Source of the DNA: Gillisella vitis
GTDB lineage: Bacteria; Pseudomonadota; Alphaproteobacteria; Rhizobiales; Rhizobiaceae
Assembly: GCF_001541345.2 (NCBI RefSeq)
Contig: NZ_LMVL02000001.1
Span: forward strand, 1,070,218 to 1,134,217
Length of the DNA: 64,000 nt
Reading direction: 5' to 3'
Part shown: positions 1 to 9,440 of the stretch, piece after piece
Layout of the letters: every line of letters begins with the position of its first letter
Numbering within the stretch: the first letter of the stretch is position 1
Program-made: the position numbers and the translations under genes
Notes under the pieces: model-generated
What the model was told of the DNA's origin: nothing
The model's database searches: none
What the model saw: the letters and a program-made list of their open reading frames with translations, nothing else

Positions 1-572
1 AAGGCCACGGTCGCCTCGCGCACAGCCGATGCGTAAAGCTCCGAAATCTCTTCCATTTTCCAGGCGACTTTCAAGCCGCGTCCACCGCCGCCATGGGCAG
101 CCTTGATGGCAACCGGCAGGCCGTGGCGCTCAGCAAAGGCAATCACCTCCTCGGCGGTGTCCACCGGCCCATCGCTGCCCGCCACCAGTGGCGCGCCGAC
201 GCTGGTGGCAATCCGGCGTGCCTCAACCTTGTCGCCCAGCGCTTCGATAACCTTTGGATCAGGGCCGATCCAGGTCAGACCGGCATCGATCACCGCACGG
301 GCGAATTCGGCGCGCTCGGACAGAAAGCCGTAGCCGGGATGGACGGCGTCCGCGCCGGATCGTTTGGCAATGTCGATCAGCTTGGCGATATCGAGATAAG
401 TCTCTGACGGTTTGGCACCGGACAACCCATAGGCCTCATCGGCAAGCTGCACGAATAGCGCGTCGATATCCGGATCGGCATAGACTGCGACGGATTGCAG
501 CCCGTAATCGCGACAGGCGCGGATGATGCGAACGGCGATTTCGCCCCGGTTGGCGATCAGCACTTTCTTCAT
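1..572 (-). CDS. Biotin carboxylase subunit (AccC-like), N-terminal part only
   Basis: ATP-dependent carboxylation of the biotin on a carrier protein. Only the first 190 or so codons are present; the gene runs off the left edge. The start [20 protein letters not shown] is the classic biotin carboxylase opening, followed by HPGYGFLSE and the glycine-rich ATP loop ([10 protein letters not shown]). It is the last visible gene of the leftward pxp operon, 20 bases after the PxpB-PxpC fusion. A second biotin carboxylase lies in the pxp locus at 14393. A role in fatty acid synthesis cannot be excluded, but the position in a pxp operon makes a dedicated amide/lactam carboxylase more likely. Family call is secure; substrate is unknown. 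Confidence 0.9.
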   Translation of the reverse strand, partial: MKKVLIANRGEIAVRIIRACRDYGLQSVAVYADPDIDALFVQLADEAYGLSGAKPSETYLDIAKLIDIAKRSGADAVHPGYGFLSERAEFARAVIDAGLTWIGPDPKVIEALGDKVEARRIATSVGAPLVAGSDGPVDTAEEVIAFAERHGLPVAIKAAHGGGGRGLKVAWKMEEISELYASAVREATVA

Positions 573-592
573 CGGTGACTCCTCTTTTATCG

Positions 593-2218
593 TTATGCGT
601 TCGCGGCTGGGGCATCGATAGGGGTGATGTCTGCAAAAGGTGCAATGGGCCGGAAGCGGATGCGGGCATTGATCGGGATCTGTCCCGCAAGATCCAGATG
701 ATATTCGGCAACCGTGCCAATCACAGGATAGCCACCGGTCAGCGGATGGTCGGCGAGAAACAGAACCGGCTGACCGCTATGGGGAACCTGAATGGCCCCG
801 GTGGCGGTGCCTTCGCTCGGCAGTTCAGCGCTGTCGATCCGTTCCAGCCCCACGTCGCCCGCAAGCCGGATGCCGACGCGGCTGGATTGCGGCGTCACCT
901 GCCAAAGCTGGTCCGTCAGGGTCGCCAGACCTTTTTCGGTGAACCAGTCGGTGCGCGGTCCAAGCACGACGTCCAGCGTGACGATATCGCCTGCGCTTGG
1001 CAGATCCTGCGGTGGAGATTCATGCAGAGAAACGGCGGTGAGACCTTCGCCGCCGCTTTTTAGTGTTAAAACCGTGCCTGTCGTCACCGGTTCAGGGCCA
1101 ACGACGGCCAGCGTATCGGTGGCATAGCTACCCAGCACTGGCTGGACCGCAAAGCCACCCCGCACGGCAAGATAGCTGCGCATGCCCTGTGGAGGTTGTC
1201 CAAGGCTGACGGTATCGCCGGGTTCCAGCGAAATCGGTTGATAGGTTTCAGCCTGAGTGACCCGGCCCGAGGCATCCCGAATAGTCACCGCGCAAGGCGC
1301 GCCAGCCAGCGCAATGACGGCGCGACTATCGCTTTCAAAGGAAAATCCGCCGAGGGTAATTTCCAGGCAAGGATAGCCAGATGGATTGCCCACTACGCGA
1401 TTGGCAGCTTTCAATGCCCCTTGGTCCAAAGCGCCGGAGGCGGATACGCCCTGGCCGGTCTGACCGAGACGGCCAAGGTCCTGGAATACCGCAGGCATGG
1501 GGGCGGCAAGCACGGTGAAGTGCCCCGCGCCATCCACTCCGGAAAGCTCGTCAGACTGATTAGCGGGGGATGCTGTGCTTACAGGAATAACAACGGGATG
1601 GACCGCTTTCGCCATATCGGTGAAGCGCACCTGATAGCCGGGCTGAAACAGCGCTGGCGGATCGCGGCTGAGATCCCACATTTTCACCGGCGTCACGCCG
1701 ATGATTTGCCAGCCGCCGGGGCTAGCCTGCGGATAGACGCCGCTGAAGGCCCCTGCCAGGGCCACGGCACCAGCGGGAATGCGGGTGCGCGGGCTTTTGC
1801 GGCGCGGCACATGTAAGGCAGGGTCGCCACCGACGAGATAGCCGAAGCCCGGAGCAAAGCCACAGAAAGCCACCGTGAACGTGCTTTCCGTATGGCGGCG
1901 GATAACCTCTTCCACGGCAAGCCCGGTCAGTTCCGCCACGTCGGCCAGATCTTCACCGTCATAGTCTACGGGTATTTCGACCAGATGATCGGATGGTGCC
2001 AGTTTGGCCGAAAGGTCGCGGGTGCTGACCTCAGCCGCCAGGGAGTCCGTGCTGATGGTCTGTGGGCGAAACCGGATCATCAAGGTGCGGGCGGCAGGGA
2101 CCATTTCGTCGATGCCGGGTATGGGGCTTGCCTGGAGCGAGGCGAACAGAGCCAGGGTCTCATCGAGATCGGCAAGCTCGACCAGCATCGTCGTCAGGCT
2201 GACGGGGAGAAAGCGCAT
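593..2218 (-). CDS. 5-oxoprolinase subunits B and C fused (KipI-KipA type)
   Basis: 541-residue natural fusion. Residues 1 to about 225 are PxpB/KipI (allophanate hydrolase subunit 1 fold) with the conserved GFAPGFGYL stretch, [15 protein letters not shown] and SPGGWQIIG. The rest is PxpC/KipA (subunit 2 fold), opening with [20 protein letters not shown] and containing LEITLGG. With PxpA these subunits hydrolyse 5-oxoproline to glutamate at the cost of ATP. The start MRFLPVSL is preferred because it begins the PxpB domain; 25 codons upstream are open but read through the neighbouring DUF1445 gene, whose stop lies 7 bases before this start. Bacillus keeps the two halves separate (kipI, kipA). 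Confidence is high for family, moderate for 5-oxoproline as substrate. Confidence 0.9.
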   Translation of the reverse strand: MRFLPVSLTTMLVELADLDETLALFASLQASPIPGIDEMVPAARTLMIRFRPQTISTDSLAAEVSTRDLSAKLAPSDHLVEIPVDYDGEDLADVAELTGLAVEEVIRRHTESTFTVAFCGFAPGFGYLVGGDPALHVPRRKSPRTRIPAGAVALAGAFSGVYPQASPGGWQIIGVTPVKMWDLSRDPPALFQPGYQVRFTDMAKAVHPVVIPVSTASPANQSDELSGVDGAGHFTVLAAPMPAVFQDLGRLGQTGQGVSASGALDQGALKAANRVVGNPSGYPCLEITLGGFSFESDSRAVIALAGAPCAVTIRDASGRVTQAETYQPISLEPGDTVSLGQPPQGMRSYLAVRGGFAVQPVLGSYATDTLAVVGPEPVTTGTVLTLKSGGEGLTAVSLHESPPQDLPSAGDIVTLDVVLGPRTDWFTEKGLATLTDQLWQVTPQSSRVGIRLAGDVGLERIDSAELPSEGTATGAIQVPHSGQPVLFLADHPLTGGYPVIGTVAEYHLDLAGQIPINARIRFRPIAPFADITPIDAPAANA

Positions 2219-2225
2219 CGGAACC

Positions 2226-3032
2226 TCAGGCGTGATAGGCGGAATCGGGGATATCGGTGATGAACATATGGCCGGGCGCATGGGTGATGGCAAAGGGTAC
2301 GCCCGACGCCATCACGGCTGCTTGCGGCGTGACGCCACAGGCCCAGAACACCGGCACTTCGCCTTGCTCGATGCGGACGGGATCACCGAATTGCGGCTTG
2401 GCAAGATCGACAATGCCGATCTGTTCCGGCGCGCCGACATGAACCGGCGCACCATGCACTGCCGGAAACCGTCCGGAGATCATTGCGGCATCGGCAACCC
2501 GCGATGCGGGAATTGGCCGCATTGATACCACCATATTGCCATGTAGACGGCCTGCCGGGCGGCAGGGTTGATTGGTCAGATACATAGGCACATTGCTTTT
2601 ATCGGTCATGTGGCGGATCTCGATGCCCGCTTCCACCATCGGCGTCTCGAAGGTGAAGCTGCATCCGATCAGGAAGCTGACGAGATCGGGATGCTCGGCC
2701 CAGGCGGCGGTGGCATCGGGTGTTTCTTCCGCCAGCTTGCCATCGCGCCAGATCCGGTAGAGCGGCAGGTCGGTGCGCAGATCCGCGCCCTTGGCGAGTT
2801 CCGTCAGATGCGAGCCGGGGTCGGAGACATCAAGAACCGGGCAGGCCTTGGGATTGCGCTGCGCATAGAGCAGGAAGTCAAAGGCCCAGTCGCGCGGCAG
2901 GACGATCATATTGGCCTGGGTGAAACCGGGGGCCACACCCGAGGTTGGCTCCACGTCTCCACTGCGATACCGGGTGCGGGCGTCGCGCGCCGGTTCGACA
3001 TCCCAATGTGCCAGATGCTTCAAGGCAATCAT
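2226..3032 (-). CDS. DUF1445 putative hydro-lyase (YcsI family)
   Basis: 268-residue member of the YcsI/DUF1445 family (D-glutamate cyclase-like or putative hydro-lyase). Typical family features are [15 protein letters not shown] near the N-terminus, a central [10 protein letters not shown] stretch with a conserved cysteine, [13 protein letters not shown] and the C-terminal [11 protein letters not shown]. In Bacillus the same family sits between ycsG and kipI beside ycsF (pxpA). The gene lies between pxpA and pxpBC with very short gaps (10 and 7 bases), so they are one transcription unit. GGGGAG precedes the ATG. A role in making or racemising 5-oxoproline or glutamate is plausible; the chemistry cannot be read from sequence alone. 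Confidence 0.88.
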   Translation of the reverse strand: MIALKHLAHWDVEPARDARTRYRSGDVEPTSGVAPGFTQANMIVLPRDWAFDFLLYAQRNPKACPVLDVSDPGSHLTELAKGADLRTDLPLYRIWRDGKLAEETPDATAAWAEHPDLVSFLIGCSFTFETPMVEAGIEIRHMTDKSNVPMYLTNQPCRPAGRLHGNMVVSMRPIPASRVADAAMISGRFPAVHGAPVHVGAPEQIGIVDLAKPQFGDPVRIEQGEVPVFWACGVTPQAAVMASGVPFAITHAPGHMFITDIPDSAYHA

Positions 3033-3042
3033 CGTCTCTCCC

Positions 3043-3807
3043 CTATGCTGTTAGAAACGGCTGCACGGCAATGCCCTCAGCCTCGAAGCGCCTGCGGATT
3101 TCCTGGGCAATGGCGACTGCGCCAGGGCTATCGCCATGCACGCAGATCGATTGCGCCTCGACTTTGATCACGCTGCCATCGATGGCTTCCAGCGTGCCTT
3201 GGCGGGCAAGCTGCACCATGCGGCTGGCGATCTTTTCCGCGTCATGCAGCACCGCGCCCGCTTCCCGGCGCGAGACGAGTTGGCCTTGCTGCGTATAGGC
3301 GCGGTCGGCAAAGGCTTCCGCCATGGTGCTCAGGCCGGACGTGCGGGCCAGATCAAGGATGGGTGCGCCAGCCAGCCCCATCAGCACGAGCGATGGATCG
3401 ATGGCTTTGATGGCATCAATCACCGCTTGGCCCTGACGGGCATCATTGGCGATCCGGTTGTACAGCGCCCCATGCGGCTTGACGTAGGTGACGCGGGTGT
3501 TGGCCGCCGCCGCCATGCCTTTCAGCGCACCGATCTGGTAGATTACGTCGGCAATCAGCTCTTCACTGGTCACGTCCATGTCGCGCCGGCCAAAGCCGAC
3601 GCGGTCGGGGTAGGACACATGGGCGCCGATCGATACGCCATTTTCAGCGGCGGCCTTGACGGTTTTCCAGATGCCGGACGGGTCGCCCGCATGAAAGCCG
3701 CAGGCAATATTGGCGCTGGAAACCACGGCCAGCATGGCGCTATCGTCGCCCATGCTCCATGCGCCGTAGCTTTCCCCAAGGTCGCTGTTGAGATCGATGG
3801 CAGCCAT
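3043..3807 (-). CDS. pxpA: 5-oxoprolinase subunit A (LamB/YcsF family)
   Basis: 254 residues. The opening [14 protein letters not shown], then [14 protein letters not shown] and [12 protein letters not shown], are the defining LamB/YcsF motifs of PxpA, the subunit that completes ATP-dependent 5-oxoproline hydrolysis with PxpBC. Start chosen at MAAIDLN because GGAAGGAAACCAC lies directly before it; an upstream in-frame extension would overlap the preceding transporter gene. It is the second gene of the leftward operon, transporter - pxpA - DUF1445 - pxpBC - biotin carboxylase. A second, divergent PxpA is encoded at 13365. Family assignment is firm. Confidence 0.93.
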   Translation of the reverse strand: MAAIDLNSDLGESYGAWSMGDDSAMLAVVSSANIACGFHAGDPSGIWKTVKAAAENGVSIGAHVSYPDRVGFGRRDMDVTSEELIADVIYQIGALKGMAAAANTRVTYVKPHGALYNRIANDARQGQAVIDAIKAIDPSLVLMGLAGAPILDLARTSGLSTMAEAFADRAYTQQGQLVSRREAGAVLHDAEKIASRMVQLARQGTLEAIDGSVIKVEAQSICVHGDSPGAVAIAQEIRRRFEAEGIAVQPFLTA

Positions 3808-3841
3808 GTGGTTTCCTTCCTTGTTTCTCGAAGACCAGCTG

Positions 3842-5119
3842 TTACAGGCCAAGCAGGGCGAAGATTGGCCCGACCGATTTGTAAGCCATGTACCATGTCA
3901 GCGCGCAGGTGAGGACACCGAGGATCAATAGCCAGCGCGGATAACGATAGCCGCCCATCAGGTCGGAGCGCGCCCACGCGGCATAGATGAAAATCGACAG
4001 GCCGATAGGCAGGATCAACCCGTTCAGGCCACCAACGAAGACCAGCATTTGCGCGGGCGGGGTGGTGATGATGATGTAGAAGAACAGCGAAATGGCGATG
4101 AATGCCACGGTGGCGAGATTGCGCGCCCGCTCACTCATATCCTGCTTGAAGGCGGTCAGGAACGAGACCGATGTATAGGCTGCGCCGATAACGCTGGTGA
4201 TGGCGGCAGCCCAGAAGATGACGCCGAAAAGGCGAAGACCGATATTACCGGCGGCGCTCTGGAAGGCTTGAGCGGCCGGATTGGCGCTTTTGCCGGAAAT
4301 GTCGATGACCACACCGCTGGCGACTACGCCAAGGACAGCCAGGAACAGCACATAACGCATGACGCCCGTCACCGCGATGCCGGTCAGGGCGGCGCGGTTG
4401 ACGGCACCGAGATTTTCAATGCCGACGGTGCCCTTGTCCAGCAGGCGATGCGCACCGGAATAGGTGATGTAGCCGCCAACCGTGCCGCCGACAATGGTGG
4501 TGATCGTGGCAAAATTGATGGTGTCGGGCAGGATCGTCTGGCGCAGCGCCTCAAGCAGTGGCGGGCCGGATACATAGGCGACAAACAGCGTTAGAGCGAT
4601 CATCAGCAGGCCAGCGACGATGATGAAGCGGTCGATTGCCAGCCCGGCGCGCTTTGATAGGAAAATGCCAATGGATAGCAGGGCGCTGATGGCACCGCCC
4701 CATTTCGGGTCAAGCCCCAGCATGGCGTTGAGGCCAAGGCCGGTGCCGCCGATATTGCCGATATTGAAGAACAGCCCGCCGATAATGACCAGAACGGCAA
4801 GCAGATAGCCGGAGCCTGGAATGGCGGCATTGGCAATGTCAGAAGCCCGCATCCGGGTGAGCGTGACGATCCGCCAGATATTCAGCTGGACGACGAAGTC
4901 GATGATGATCGAGGCCAGGATGCCGAACGCGAAGGCTGCTCCCATGGTCGCGGTAAAGGTGGCGGTCTGGGTAATAAAGCCCGGCCCGATCGCGGATGTT
5001 GCCATCAGGAAAACCGCCGCTGTCAGCGCGGCGCGTCGGGTTTTGGGGGATTGTGGACCTGAGTTATTTGTCACGGCGATCTTCTGCGGATCGCGCGCTG
5101 GGACGTGGTTCTGCGCCAT
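3842..5119 (-). CDS. Nramp-superfamily transporter (YcsG-like)
   Basis: 425 residues with about eleven hydrophobic segments. After a charged N-terminus (about residues 1-28) comes [20 protein letters not shown], which matches the Nramp TM1 region, where metal-transporting members carry DPGN. Here the metal-binding DPGN is not visible, so transport of divalent metal is doubtful. In Bacillus the homologue YcsG is encoded beside ycsF (pxpA), and here too the gene is first in the pxp operon. A role as importer of 5-oxoproline or a related organic substrate is therefore an attractive inference. GGAG lies 7 bases before the ATG. Family confident, substrate not. Confidence 0.85.
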   Translation of the reverse strand: MAQNHVPARDPQKIAVTNNSGPQSPKTRRAALTAAVFLMATSAIGPGFITQTATFTATMGAAFAFGILASIIIDFVVQLNIWRIVTLTRMRASDIANAAIPGSGYLLAVLVIIGGLFFNIGNIGGTGLGLNAMLGLDPKWGGAISALLSIGIFLSKRAGLAIDRFIIVAGLLMIALTLFVAYVSGPPLLEALRQTILPDTINFATITTIVGGTVGGYITYSGAHRLLDKGTVGIENLGAVNRAALTGIAVTGVMRYVLFLAVLGVVASGVVIDISGKSANPAAQAFQSAAGNIGLRLFGVIFWAAAITSVIGAAYTSVSFLTAFKQDMSERARNLATVAFIAISLFFYIIITTPPAQMLVFVGGLNGLILPIGLSIFIYAAWARSDLMGGYRYPRWLLILGVLTCALTWYMAYKSVGPIFALLGL

Positions 5120-5140
5120 TGGGAGGCTCCATGGTCATCG

Positions 5141-5162
5141 TCATCCGCCCCTCTGCGGATGA
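5141..5162. other. 8-bp hairpin in the leader of the pxp operon
   Basis: TCATCCGC (5141-5148) and GCGGATGA (5155-5162) form a perfect 8-bp stem with a 6-base loop, 22 bases upstream of the leftward transporter start. On the leftward transcript it would fold just before the ribosome binding site. It may be a regulatory leader hairpin or a protein-binding site; no T-tract follows, so it is not an intrinsic terminator. Confidence 0.35.
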
Positions 5163-5202
5163 TCCATGCAGTCAGTCTGTCACGTTTCACAATTCCGTCA
5201 AT

Positions 5203-5215
5203 ATTGTTGAACAAT
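5203..5215. promoter_or_regulatory. Candidate GntR operator
   Basis: ATTGTT-G-AACAAT is a perfect 6-bp dyad with a one-base centre, in the AT-rich middle of the divergent region between the pxp operon and its GntR regulator. FadR/FCD-type GntR proteins commonly bind short AT-rich dyads in such places. Position and symmetry are seen directly; binding is inferred. Confidence 0.4.
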
Positions 5216-5405
5216 TTTATTTTATCGTTCTATCATTCTGTTTATTTCATGAGCGAAATGCCTCCGATATCGGCAGGTCATGCCAATGGTGTGGGCAAGT
5301 CTGCGCTGTTTTCCGCGCTGCCTTGCTCTGCCGGGGGGCATCGGCAATAGTCCCGGCGAAAGATGGCAGCCGTAGACCATGTTCGCGGTTGTGCAAGAGG
5401 GACCT

Positions 5406-6071
5406 ATGGCAGACGAGGATGAAAGCCTTTCGCTGGCGGAGCGGCTGGTGACAAAAATCCGCGATCAGTTGATCGCCGGGGAGTTGAAGCCGGGCCAGCG
5501 GTTGTCGGAGGCAGCACTCAGCACCCGGCTCGACGTGTCGCGCAATTCGTTGCGGGAAGCCTTCCGGCTGCTCACCAAGGATGGCTTGCTGCGCCATGAG
5601 GCCAATCGCGGTGTGTTTGTCGCCACGCCCAGCATGGCCTCGATCATCGATATCTACAGGGTACGGCGGCTGGTGGAATGCAAGGCGCTGGAACAGGCGT
5701 TTTCCGGTCATCCCGCCGTCCGGCGGATGCGGTCGGCGGTGGAAACGGCGCGGGCCTGTCGCAATAGCCGTGACTGGCTGGGGGTCGGTAGCGCCAATAT
5801 GCAGTTTCATGCCGCTATCGTCGATCTCGCCGACAGCAGCCGCCTCAGTGACTTTTATACGCGAATCGCTGCGGAATTACGCTTGAGTTTTGGCCTGCTG
5901 GACGACCCGGAATTGCTGCACGCGCCCTTCGTGGAGCTGAATGGCGAAATCCTCGGCCTGCTGGAAGCCGACAAGGCGAAAGAGGCGGCTGCCGCTCTCG
6001 ATTCTTATCTGGTCCGCTCGGAGCGCACGGTGTTGGCAGCATTTGCCCGCGCCACAGCGGATGCTGGCTAA
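5406..6071 (+). CDS. GntR-family (FCD domain) transcriptional regulator
   Basis: 221 residues. The winged helix (about residues 8-75) contains IRDQLIAGELKPGQRLSEAA, RLDVSRNSLREAFRLLTKDG and an EANRGVFVATPS wing. An all-helical FCD effector domain follows, with YRVRRLVECKALEQA and a C-terminal helix bundle. It is divergent from the leftward pxp operon, with 286 bases between starts, and is the likely local regulator responding to 5-oxoproline or a related acid. Start chosen at MADEDESL because AAGAGGGACCT precedes it; an earlier ATG 27 bases upstream lacks a comparable site. Bacillus uses an IclR protein (KipR) in the equivalent position, so this wiring differs. Confidence 0.88.
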   Translation: MADEDESLSLAERLVTKIRDQLIAGELKPGQRLSEAALSTRLDVSRNSLREAFRLLTKDGLLRHEANRGVFVATPSMASIIDIYRVRRLVECKALEQAFSGHPAVRRMRSAVETARACRNSRDWLGVGSANMQFHAAIVDLADSSRLSDFYTRIAAELRLSFGLLDDPELLHAPFVELNGEILGLLEADKAKEAAAALDSYLVRSERTVLAAFARATADAG

Positions 6072-6551
6072 TCAGAATTCCAGCGCCCGGTTATCGACCA
6101 CTTCCTTCATTACGAAGAAGGTTCGGGTTTGCCGCACGCCGGGCAGGGCGATCAGCTGGCTGCCGTGAATCCGGTTGAAATCGGCCATATCGCCGACTCT
6201 GATTTTCAGAAAATAGTCGAAGTCACCGGCCACCAGATGGCAATCCAGCACGAAAGTCAGCTTGGCGACCGCCGCTTCAAACTCGGCAAAACTATCCGCT
6301 GTTGAGCGGTCCAGCACCACCCCGACCATGACCAGAGCCGCCCTGTTGACCTTGGCTGGTGCCACCATGGCCCGCACGCCGGTGAGATAGCCCTGCGCAA
6401 ACAGTTTCTGGGTGCGCCTGTGGCAAGTCGCCGGGCTGATCGAGACCTGCTCTGCCAGTTCGGCATTGGTCAGGCGACCGTTTTTCTGCAACAGGCGGAT
6501 CATTTTCAGATCGATGCGATCCAGCGATTCAGTCATGAAAGGATCTTTCAT
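6072..6551 (-). CDS. acdR: Lrp/AsnC-type regulator of ACC deaminase
   Basis: 159 residues: an N-terminal helix-turn-helix (IDLKMIRLLQKNGRLTNAEL, then SISPATCHRRTQKLFAQG) and a C-terminal RAM/AsnC ligand domain with CHLVAGDFDYFLKIRV. It is transcribed away from acdS, the arrangement known for acdR in other proteobacteria, where AcdR senses ACC or leucine and activates acdS. Its stop codon abuts the stop of the converging GntR gene. A later start (MTESLDR, 6536) is equally possible because neither ATG has a strong ribosome binding site. A good Lrp-box dyad lies at 6568-6578 upstream. The symbol rests on position and family. Confidence 0.85.
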   Translation of the reverse strand: MKDPFMTESLDRIDLKMIRLLQKNGRLTNAELAEQVSISPATCHRRTQKLFAQGYLTGVRAMVAPAKVNRAALVMVGVVLDRSTADSFAEFEAAVAKLTFVLDCHLVAGDFDYFLKIRVGDMADFNRIHGSQLIALPGVRQTRTFFVMKEVVDNRALEF

Positions 6552-6567
6552 TTCTAGGGATTAAATA

Positions 6568-6578
6568 GCATAATATGC
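6568..6578. promoter_or_regulatory. Lrp-box-like dyad, acdR-acdS intergenic region
   Basis: GCATA-A-TATGC, a perfect 5-bp dyad, lies 17 bases upstream of the earliest acdR start and 120 bases upstream of acdS. With flanks (tAGCATAATATGCat) it matches 12 of 15 positions of the E. coli Lrp consensus YAGHAWATTWTDCTR. The identical 11-mer occurs beside the other Lrp gene of this window (31519-31529, opposite strand). It is a probable AcdR/Lrp operator. Confidence 0.55.
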
Positions 6579-6698
6579 ATCATAAATTTTGAAAAAATTG
6601 AAATATAAGGCGCTTTACATCGTAACTTAGAAAGCACCTTTCACACCCAAGAGTCTAGCATCCGGCCATTATCAACCACCATTTTCAATGAGGATGCC

Positions 6699-7712
6699 AT
6701 GCTCGACGCTTTTGAACGTTACCCGCTGACCTTCGGCCCCACACCGATCGAGAAGCTGGAGCGGCTGACCGATCATCTCGGCGGCAAGGTGCAGCTTTAT
6801 GCCAAGCGGGAAGATTGCAATTCGGGTCTGGCTTTTGGCGGCAACAAGCTGCGCAAGCTGGAATATATCATCCCTGACGCCATTGCCTCCGGTGCCGATA
6901 CGCTGGTGTCTATTGGTGGCGTCCAGTCCAACCATACCCGTATGGTGGCGGCTGTCGCTGCCAAGATCGGCTTCAAATGCCGGCTGGTACAGGAAGCCTG
7001 GGTGCCGCATGAGGATGCGGTTTACGACCGGGTCGGCAATATTATGCTGTCGCGCATCATGGGTGCGGATGTGCGGCTGGTCGATGACGGGTTCGATATC
7101 GGCATCCGCCGCAGCTGGGAGGAGGCAATTGACGAGGTTAAGGCGGCGGGCGGCAAGCCCTATGCCATTCCGGCAGGTGCCTCCGTGCATAAATATGGTG
7201 GGCTGGGCTATGTCGGCTTTGCAGAGGAAGTCCGGGCGCAGGAAGCGGCTTTGGGATTTGCTTTCGATTATATTGTCGTCTGCACTGTGACCGGTTCAAC
7301 CCATGCCGGCATGGCGGTAGGCTTTGCCAAGGATGGCCGCGCCGACCATGTCATTGGCATTGACGCCTCCTTCACCCCGGAGCAAACCCGCGCCCAGGTG
7401 CTGGAGATTGCCCAGCGCACAGCGGATCTGGTCAAGCTTGGCCGTGACATGCGCCCGGAGGATATCGTCCTGGTCGAGGATTATGCCTATCCGGTTTACG
7501 GCGTTCCTTCGGAAGAGACCAAGGATGCCATTCGTCTTGTGGGCCGCCTGGAAGGAATGATCACCGACCCTGTATATGAGGGGAAATCCATGCAGGGCAT
7601 GATCGATCTGGTGAAGAAGGGATATTTTCCGGAAGGCTCGAAAGTGCTTTACGCGCATCTTGGCGGTGCACCGGCCCTGAACGGCTATGGGTATGCGTTC
7701 CGCAACGGCTGA
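6699..7712 (+). CDS. acdS: 1-aminocyclopropane-1-carboxylate (ACC) deaminase
   Basis: PLP enzyme that opens ACC, the plant ethylene precursor, to 2-oxobutyrate and ammonia. 337 residues, close to the usual 338. [14 protein letters not shown] opens the protein; the PLP lysine is K50 in [10 protein letters not shown], with [13 protein letters not shown] behind it. The two residues that separate true ACC deaminase from D-cysteine desulfhydrase are present: Glu294 (in VYEGKSMQG) and Leu321 (in [10 protein letters not shown]), equivalent to E295 and L322 of the Pseudomonas enzyme. GAGG precedes the ATG. It is divergent from acdR. It suggests a plant-associated lifestyle with ability to lower host ethylene. 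Confidence 0.96.
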   Translation: MLDAFERYPLTFGPTPIEKLERLTDHLGGKVQLYAKREDCNSGLAFGGNKLRKLEYIIPDAIASGADTLVSIGGVQSNHTRMVAAVAAKIGFKCRLVQEAWVPHEDAVYDRVGNIMLSRIMGADVRLVDDGFDIGIRRSWEEAIDEVKAAGGKPYAIPAGASVHKYGGLGYVGFAEEVRAQEAALGFAFDYIVVCTVTGSTHAGMAVGFAKDGRADHVIGIDASFTPEQTRAQVLEIAQRTADLVKLGRDMRPEDIVLVEDYAYPVYGVPSEETKDAIRLVGRLEGMITDPVYEGKSMQGMIDLVKKGYFPEGSKVLYAHLGGAPALNGYGYAFRNG

Positions 7713-7728
7713 GAGATATCAGTTAGAC

Positions 7729-7751
7729 GACCGGCCCGCATAGGGCCGGTC
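7729..7751. terminator. Hairpin between convergent acdS and a small gene
   Basis: GACCGGCCC and GGGCCGGTC form a 9-bp perfect stem with a 5-base loop, 17 bases after the acdS stop and 11 bases from the stop of the converging gene. There is no clean T-run on either side, so it could be a bidirectional or Rho-assisted terminator. Confidence 0.5.
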
Positions 7752-7761
7752 CGTAAACATT

Positions 7762-8244
7762 TCAGCCGCGAACGCCAGCCTTCTTGGGGGCAAATGCGAC
7801 GCGGGTCGTGGTGGTCGCTGTGGTCGCAGCCGGCATCCTCTCCACCGGGCGGCGGTTGCTATTGGCCGAGACGGTGCGCATGCCAACCGGGCGGATCATG
7901 GTCTTGGCAGCGGCGGGACGGGCGACTGGGGTCGGGGCCGGTGCAGGTGCAGCCTTGGCCTTCTGGGCCAGTGTGACCCAGCGCATGATGGCTTCAAAAG
8001 CATGGCGGCCTTCGCGGCGCGCGGTGGCGAGGCCCTCTTCGCTGAGCAGACAGGTCGCGCCGATTTCTTTCCAGTTCGGACGTCCGCCATGCAAGGGCGG
8101 GGTGGCCTGACGAACGATCAGCCCGAGCATATAGCTGCGCAAATTTTGATAATCGGATTTGGCAAGCGCAGGCGCGAGCCGCACTTCGCAAAAGGTTTCG
8201 ATTTTCCGATGAAATACCGGAGCGGAAGGGGTCAATCTTGGCAT
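7762..8244 (-). CDS. Conserved hypothetical protein with disordered Ala/Pro/Thr-rich tail
   Basis: 160 residues. The first 95 look folded and moderately charged (FHRKIETFCEVRLAPALAKS; RPNWKEIGATCLLSEEGL). The NWKEIG stretch resembles short helix-turn-helix-like segments of rhizobial phage or recombinase-associated proteins, but I cannot name a family. From about residue 96 it becomes low-complexity Ala/Pro/Thr with Arg/Lys, probably disordered. It lies alone between acdS and a GNAT gene, convergent with acdS. The reading frame is intact and codon use is like its neighbours, so I take it as real; function unknown. Confidence 0.6.
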   Translation of the reverse strand: MPRLTPSAPVFHRKIETFCEVRLAPALAKSDYQNLRSYMLGLIVRQATPPLHGGRPNWKEIGATCLLSEEGLATARREGRHAFEAIMRWVTLAQKAKAAPAPAPTPVARPAAAKTMIRPVGMRTVSANSNRRPVERMPAATTATTTTRVAFAPKKAGVRG

Positions 8245-8291
8245 AATACTCGCAACTCATGAATGGCCCGGCGGTGAGATACCGGGGTGGC

Positions 8292-8366
8292 GCTGCTACA
8301 GCATAATCGGCCCGACCGCAAGCGATTGGGTTGAAAATTATGCAGTATATTGAATATGTTACAGCG
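8292..8366. repeat. Degenerate rhizobial palindromic intergenic element, copy 1
   Basis: The stretch contains CTACAGCATAATCGG at one end and AAAATTATGCAG...GTTACAGCG at the other. Read on the minus strand it parallels the element at 47622-47690: GCTRTARCA, a TTAAAT-like stretch, then RCTGCATRATTTTC. Many rhizobial genomes carry related dyads around ACTGCATAATTTT in intergenic space. No gene is seen between 8245 and 8516 apart from this. Confidence 0.35.
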
Positions 8367-8516
8367 TGACGCTGATGTCGTCGCCGACGCATCGCGCTGT
8401 AAGACATGGATGTTAAAAAAGTCTTGCATCAGCCCAAGAGAGAGACCGCGAAGCAGCGGTCAATCACCTGCGAACCGATAGGGGAGCGCCGCTTTACGAC
8501 TGTCGGGGTGTGTTAG

Positions 8517-9440
8517 TCAACCCAGTGCTTGGCTCGCCAATCCATAAGTGATGGCATGGGGCCCTGAGTGGCCCTTGTCATCGGCATCCGGTTCCCCTTT
8601 TGGCCCGACAGGCCAGGGGGCTCGCAGCGACATGGTGGTGACAGTATCGAACAGGGAAAGCCCGGATTCCTGCAGAAATTCCGCAAAGGCACCGGAGCCA
8701 TGCCGCGTATCGAGCCGCAGAAACCGCCCCTGATAACGTGCGACATGAGGTCGCGTCACGGCAATGGCATCTTCATCGCTGGCGGCAACCACCGGACCGA
8801 CCACATGGCCACGCCCGAAGGGCCGGGAGAGGGCAAAAGCCACGATTTTACCAGCACGCAGCAGTACCACGCCTTCGGACAGAGGCAGAAGGTTGCCAAG
8901 CCATCGCTGGCGATTTGCACCGAAGGCTATTTCATCCAGCGTGGCGATCTCTGGCAAATCCTCTGATGTTATCGCGCGCAGCTCTGCGCCATCGGCTGGC
9001 TTTGCTGTCTCCGGCGGCAGCCTTGCCTCGCCCTGGCACTGAAAGACCGGCGCTTCGACGGCAAAGCCGATGCTGCGATAGAGGCGTCGTGCCGCACGGG
9101 TGGAGTTCAGCCCCAGCCGTGCGACGGAAATATTGCCCAGGATATGATCCATCAGCCAACGGCCTGTGCCCTGCGTTTGCAGGCGTGGGGAGGTGATCAC
9201 CATGCCGATGGTGGCGAAATGTTCGTCCATGGGAAACCACATGGCCGAGCCCAGCACCCGGTCGATCGGGTCGATGGCCGCGACGCCTTGGCCATTTGCC
9301 AGCAGAAAAGCCCAATCCTCGGTCCGGTGCGGCCAGCCGACGGCGACGGAAAGACCATGCAAGCGGTCGATGCCGACGTCGTGAATGTCGGTCAACGTCA
9401 GTTCAAAGGATTCCACCTGGATCGACGTTTTCACCGTCAC
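8517..9440 (-). CDS. GNAT-family N-acetyltransferase
   Basis: 307 residues, larger than a single GNAT domain. The N-terminal GNAT fold (about residues 15-140) has ATIGMVITSPRLQTQGTGRW, where V-x-P-x-x-Q-x-x-G is the acetyl-CoA-binding signature, and RRLYRSIGF as the usual tyrosine motif. The C-terminal half (about 150-290) resembles the second domain of YitH-type acetyltransferases, with VVGPVVAASDEDAI and RLDTRHGSGAFAEFL. Substrate unknown. It is a single gene, divergent from the 2-hydroxyacid dehydrogenase at 9677. Confidence 0.8.
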   Translation of the reverse strand: MTVKTSIQVESFELTLTDIHDVGIDRLHGLSVAVGWPHRTEDWAFLLANGQGVAAIDPIDRVLGSAMWFPMDEHFATIGMVITSPRLQTQGTGRWLMDHILGNISVARLGLNSTRAARRLYRSIGFAVEAPVFQCQGEARLPPETAKPADGAELRAITSEDLPEIATLDEIAFGANRQRWLGNLLPLSEGVVLLRAGKIVAFALSRPFGRGHVVGPVVAASDEDAIAVTRPHVARYQGRFLRLDTRHGSGAFAEFLQESGLSLFDTVTTMSLRAPWPVGPKGEPDADDKGHSGPHAITYGLASQALG

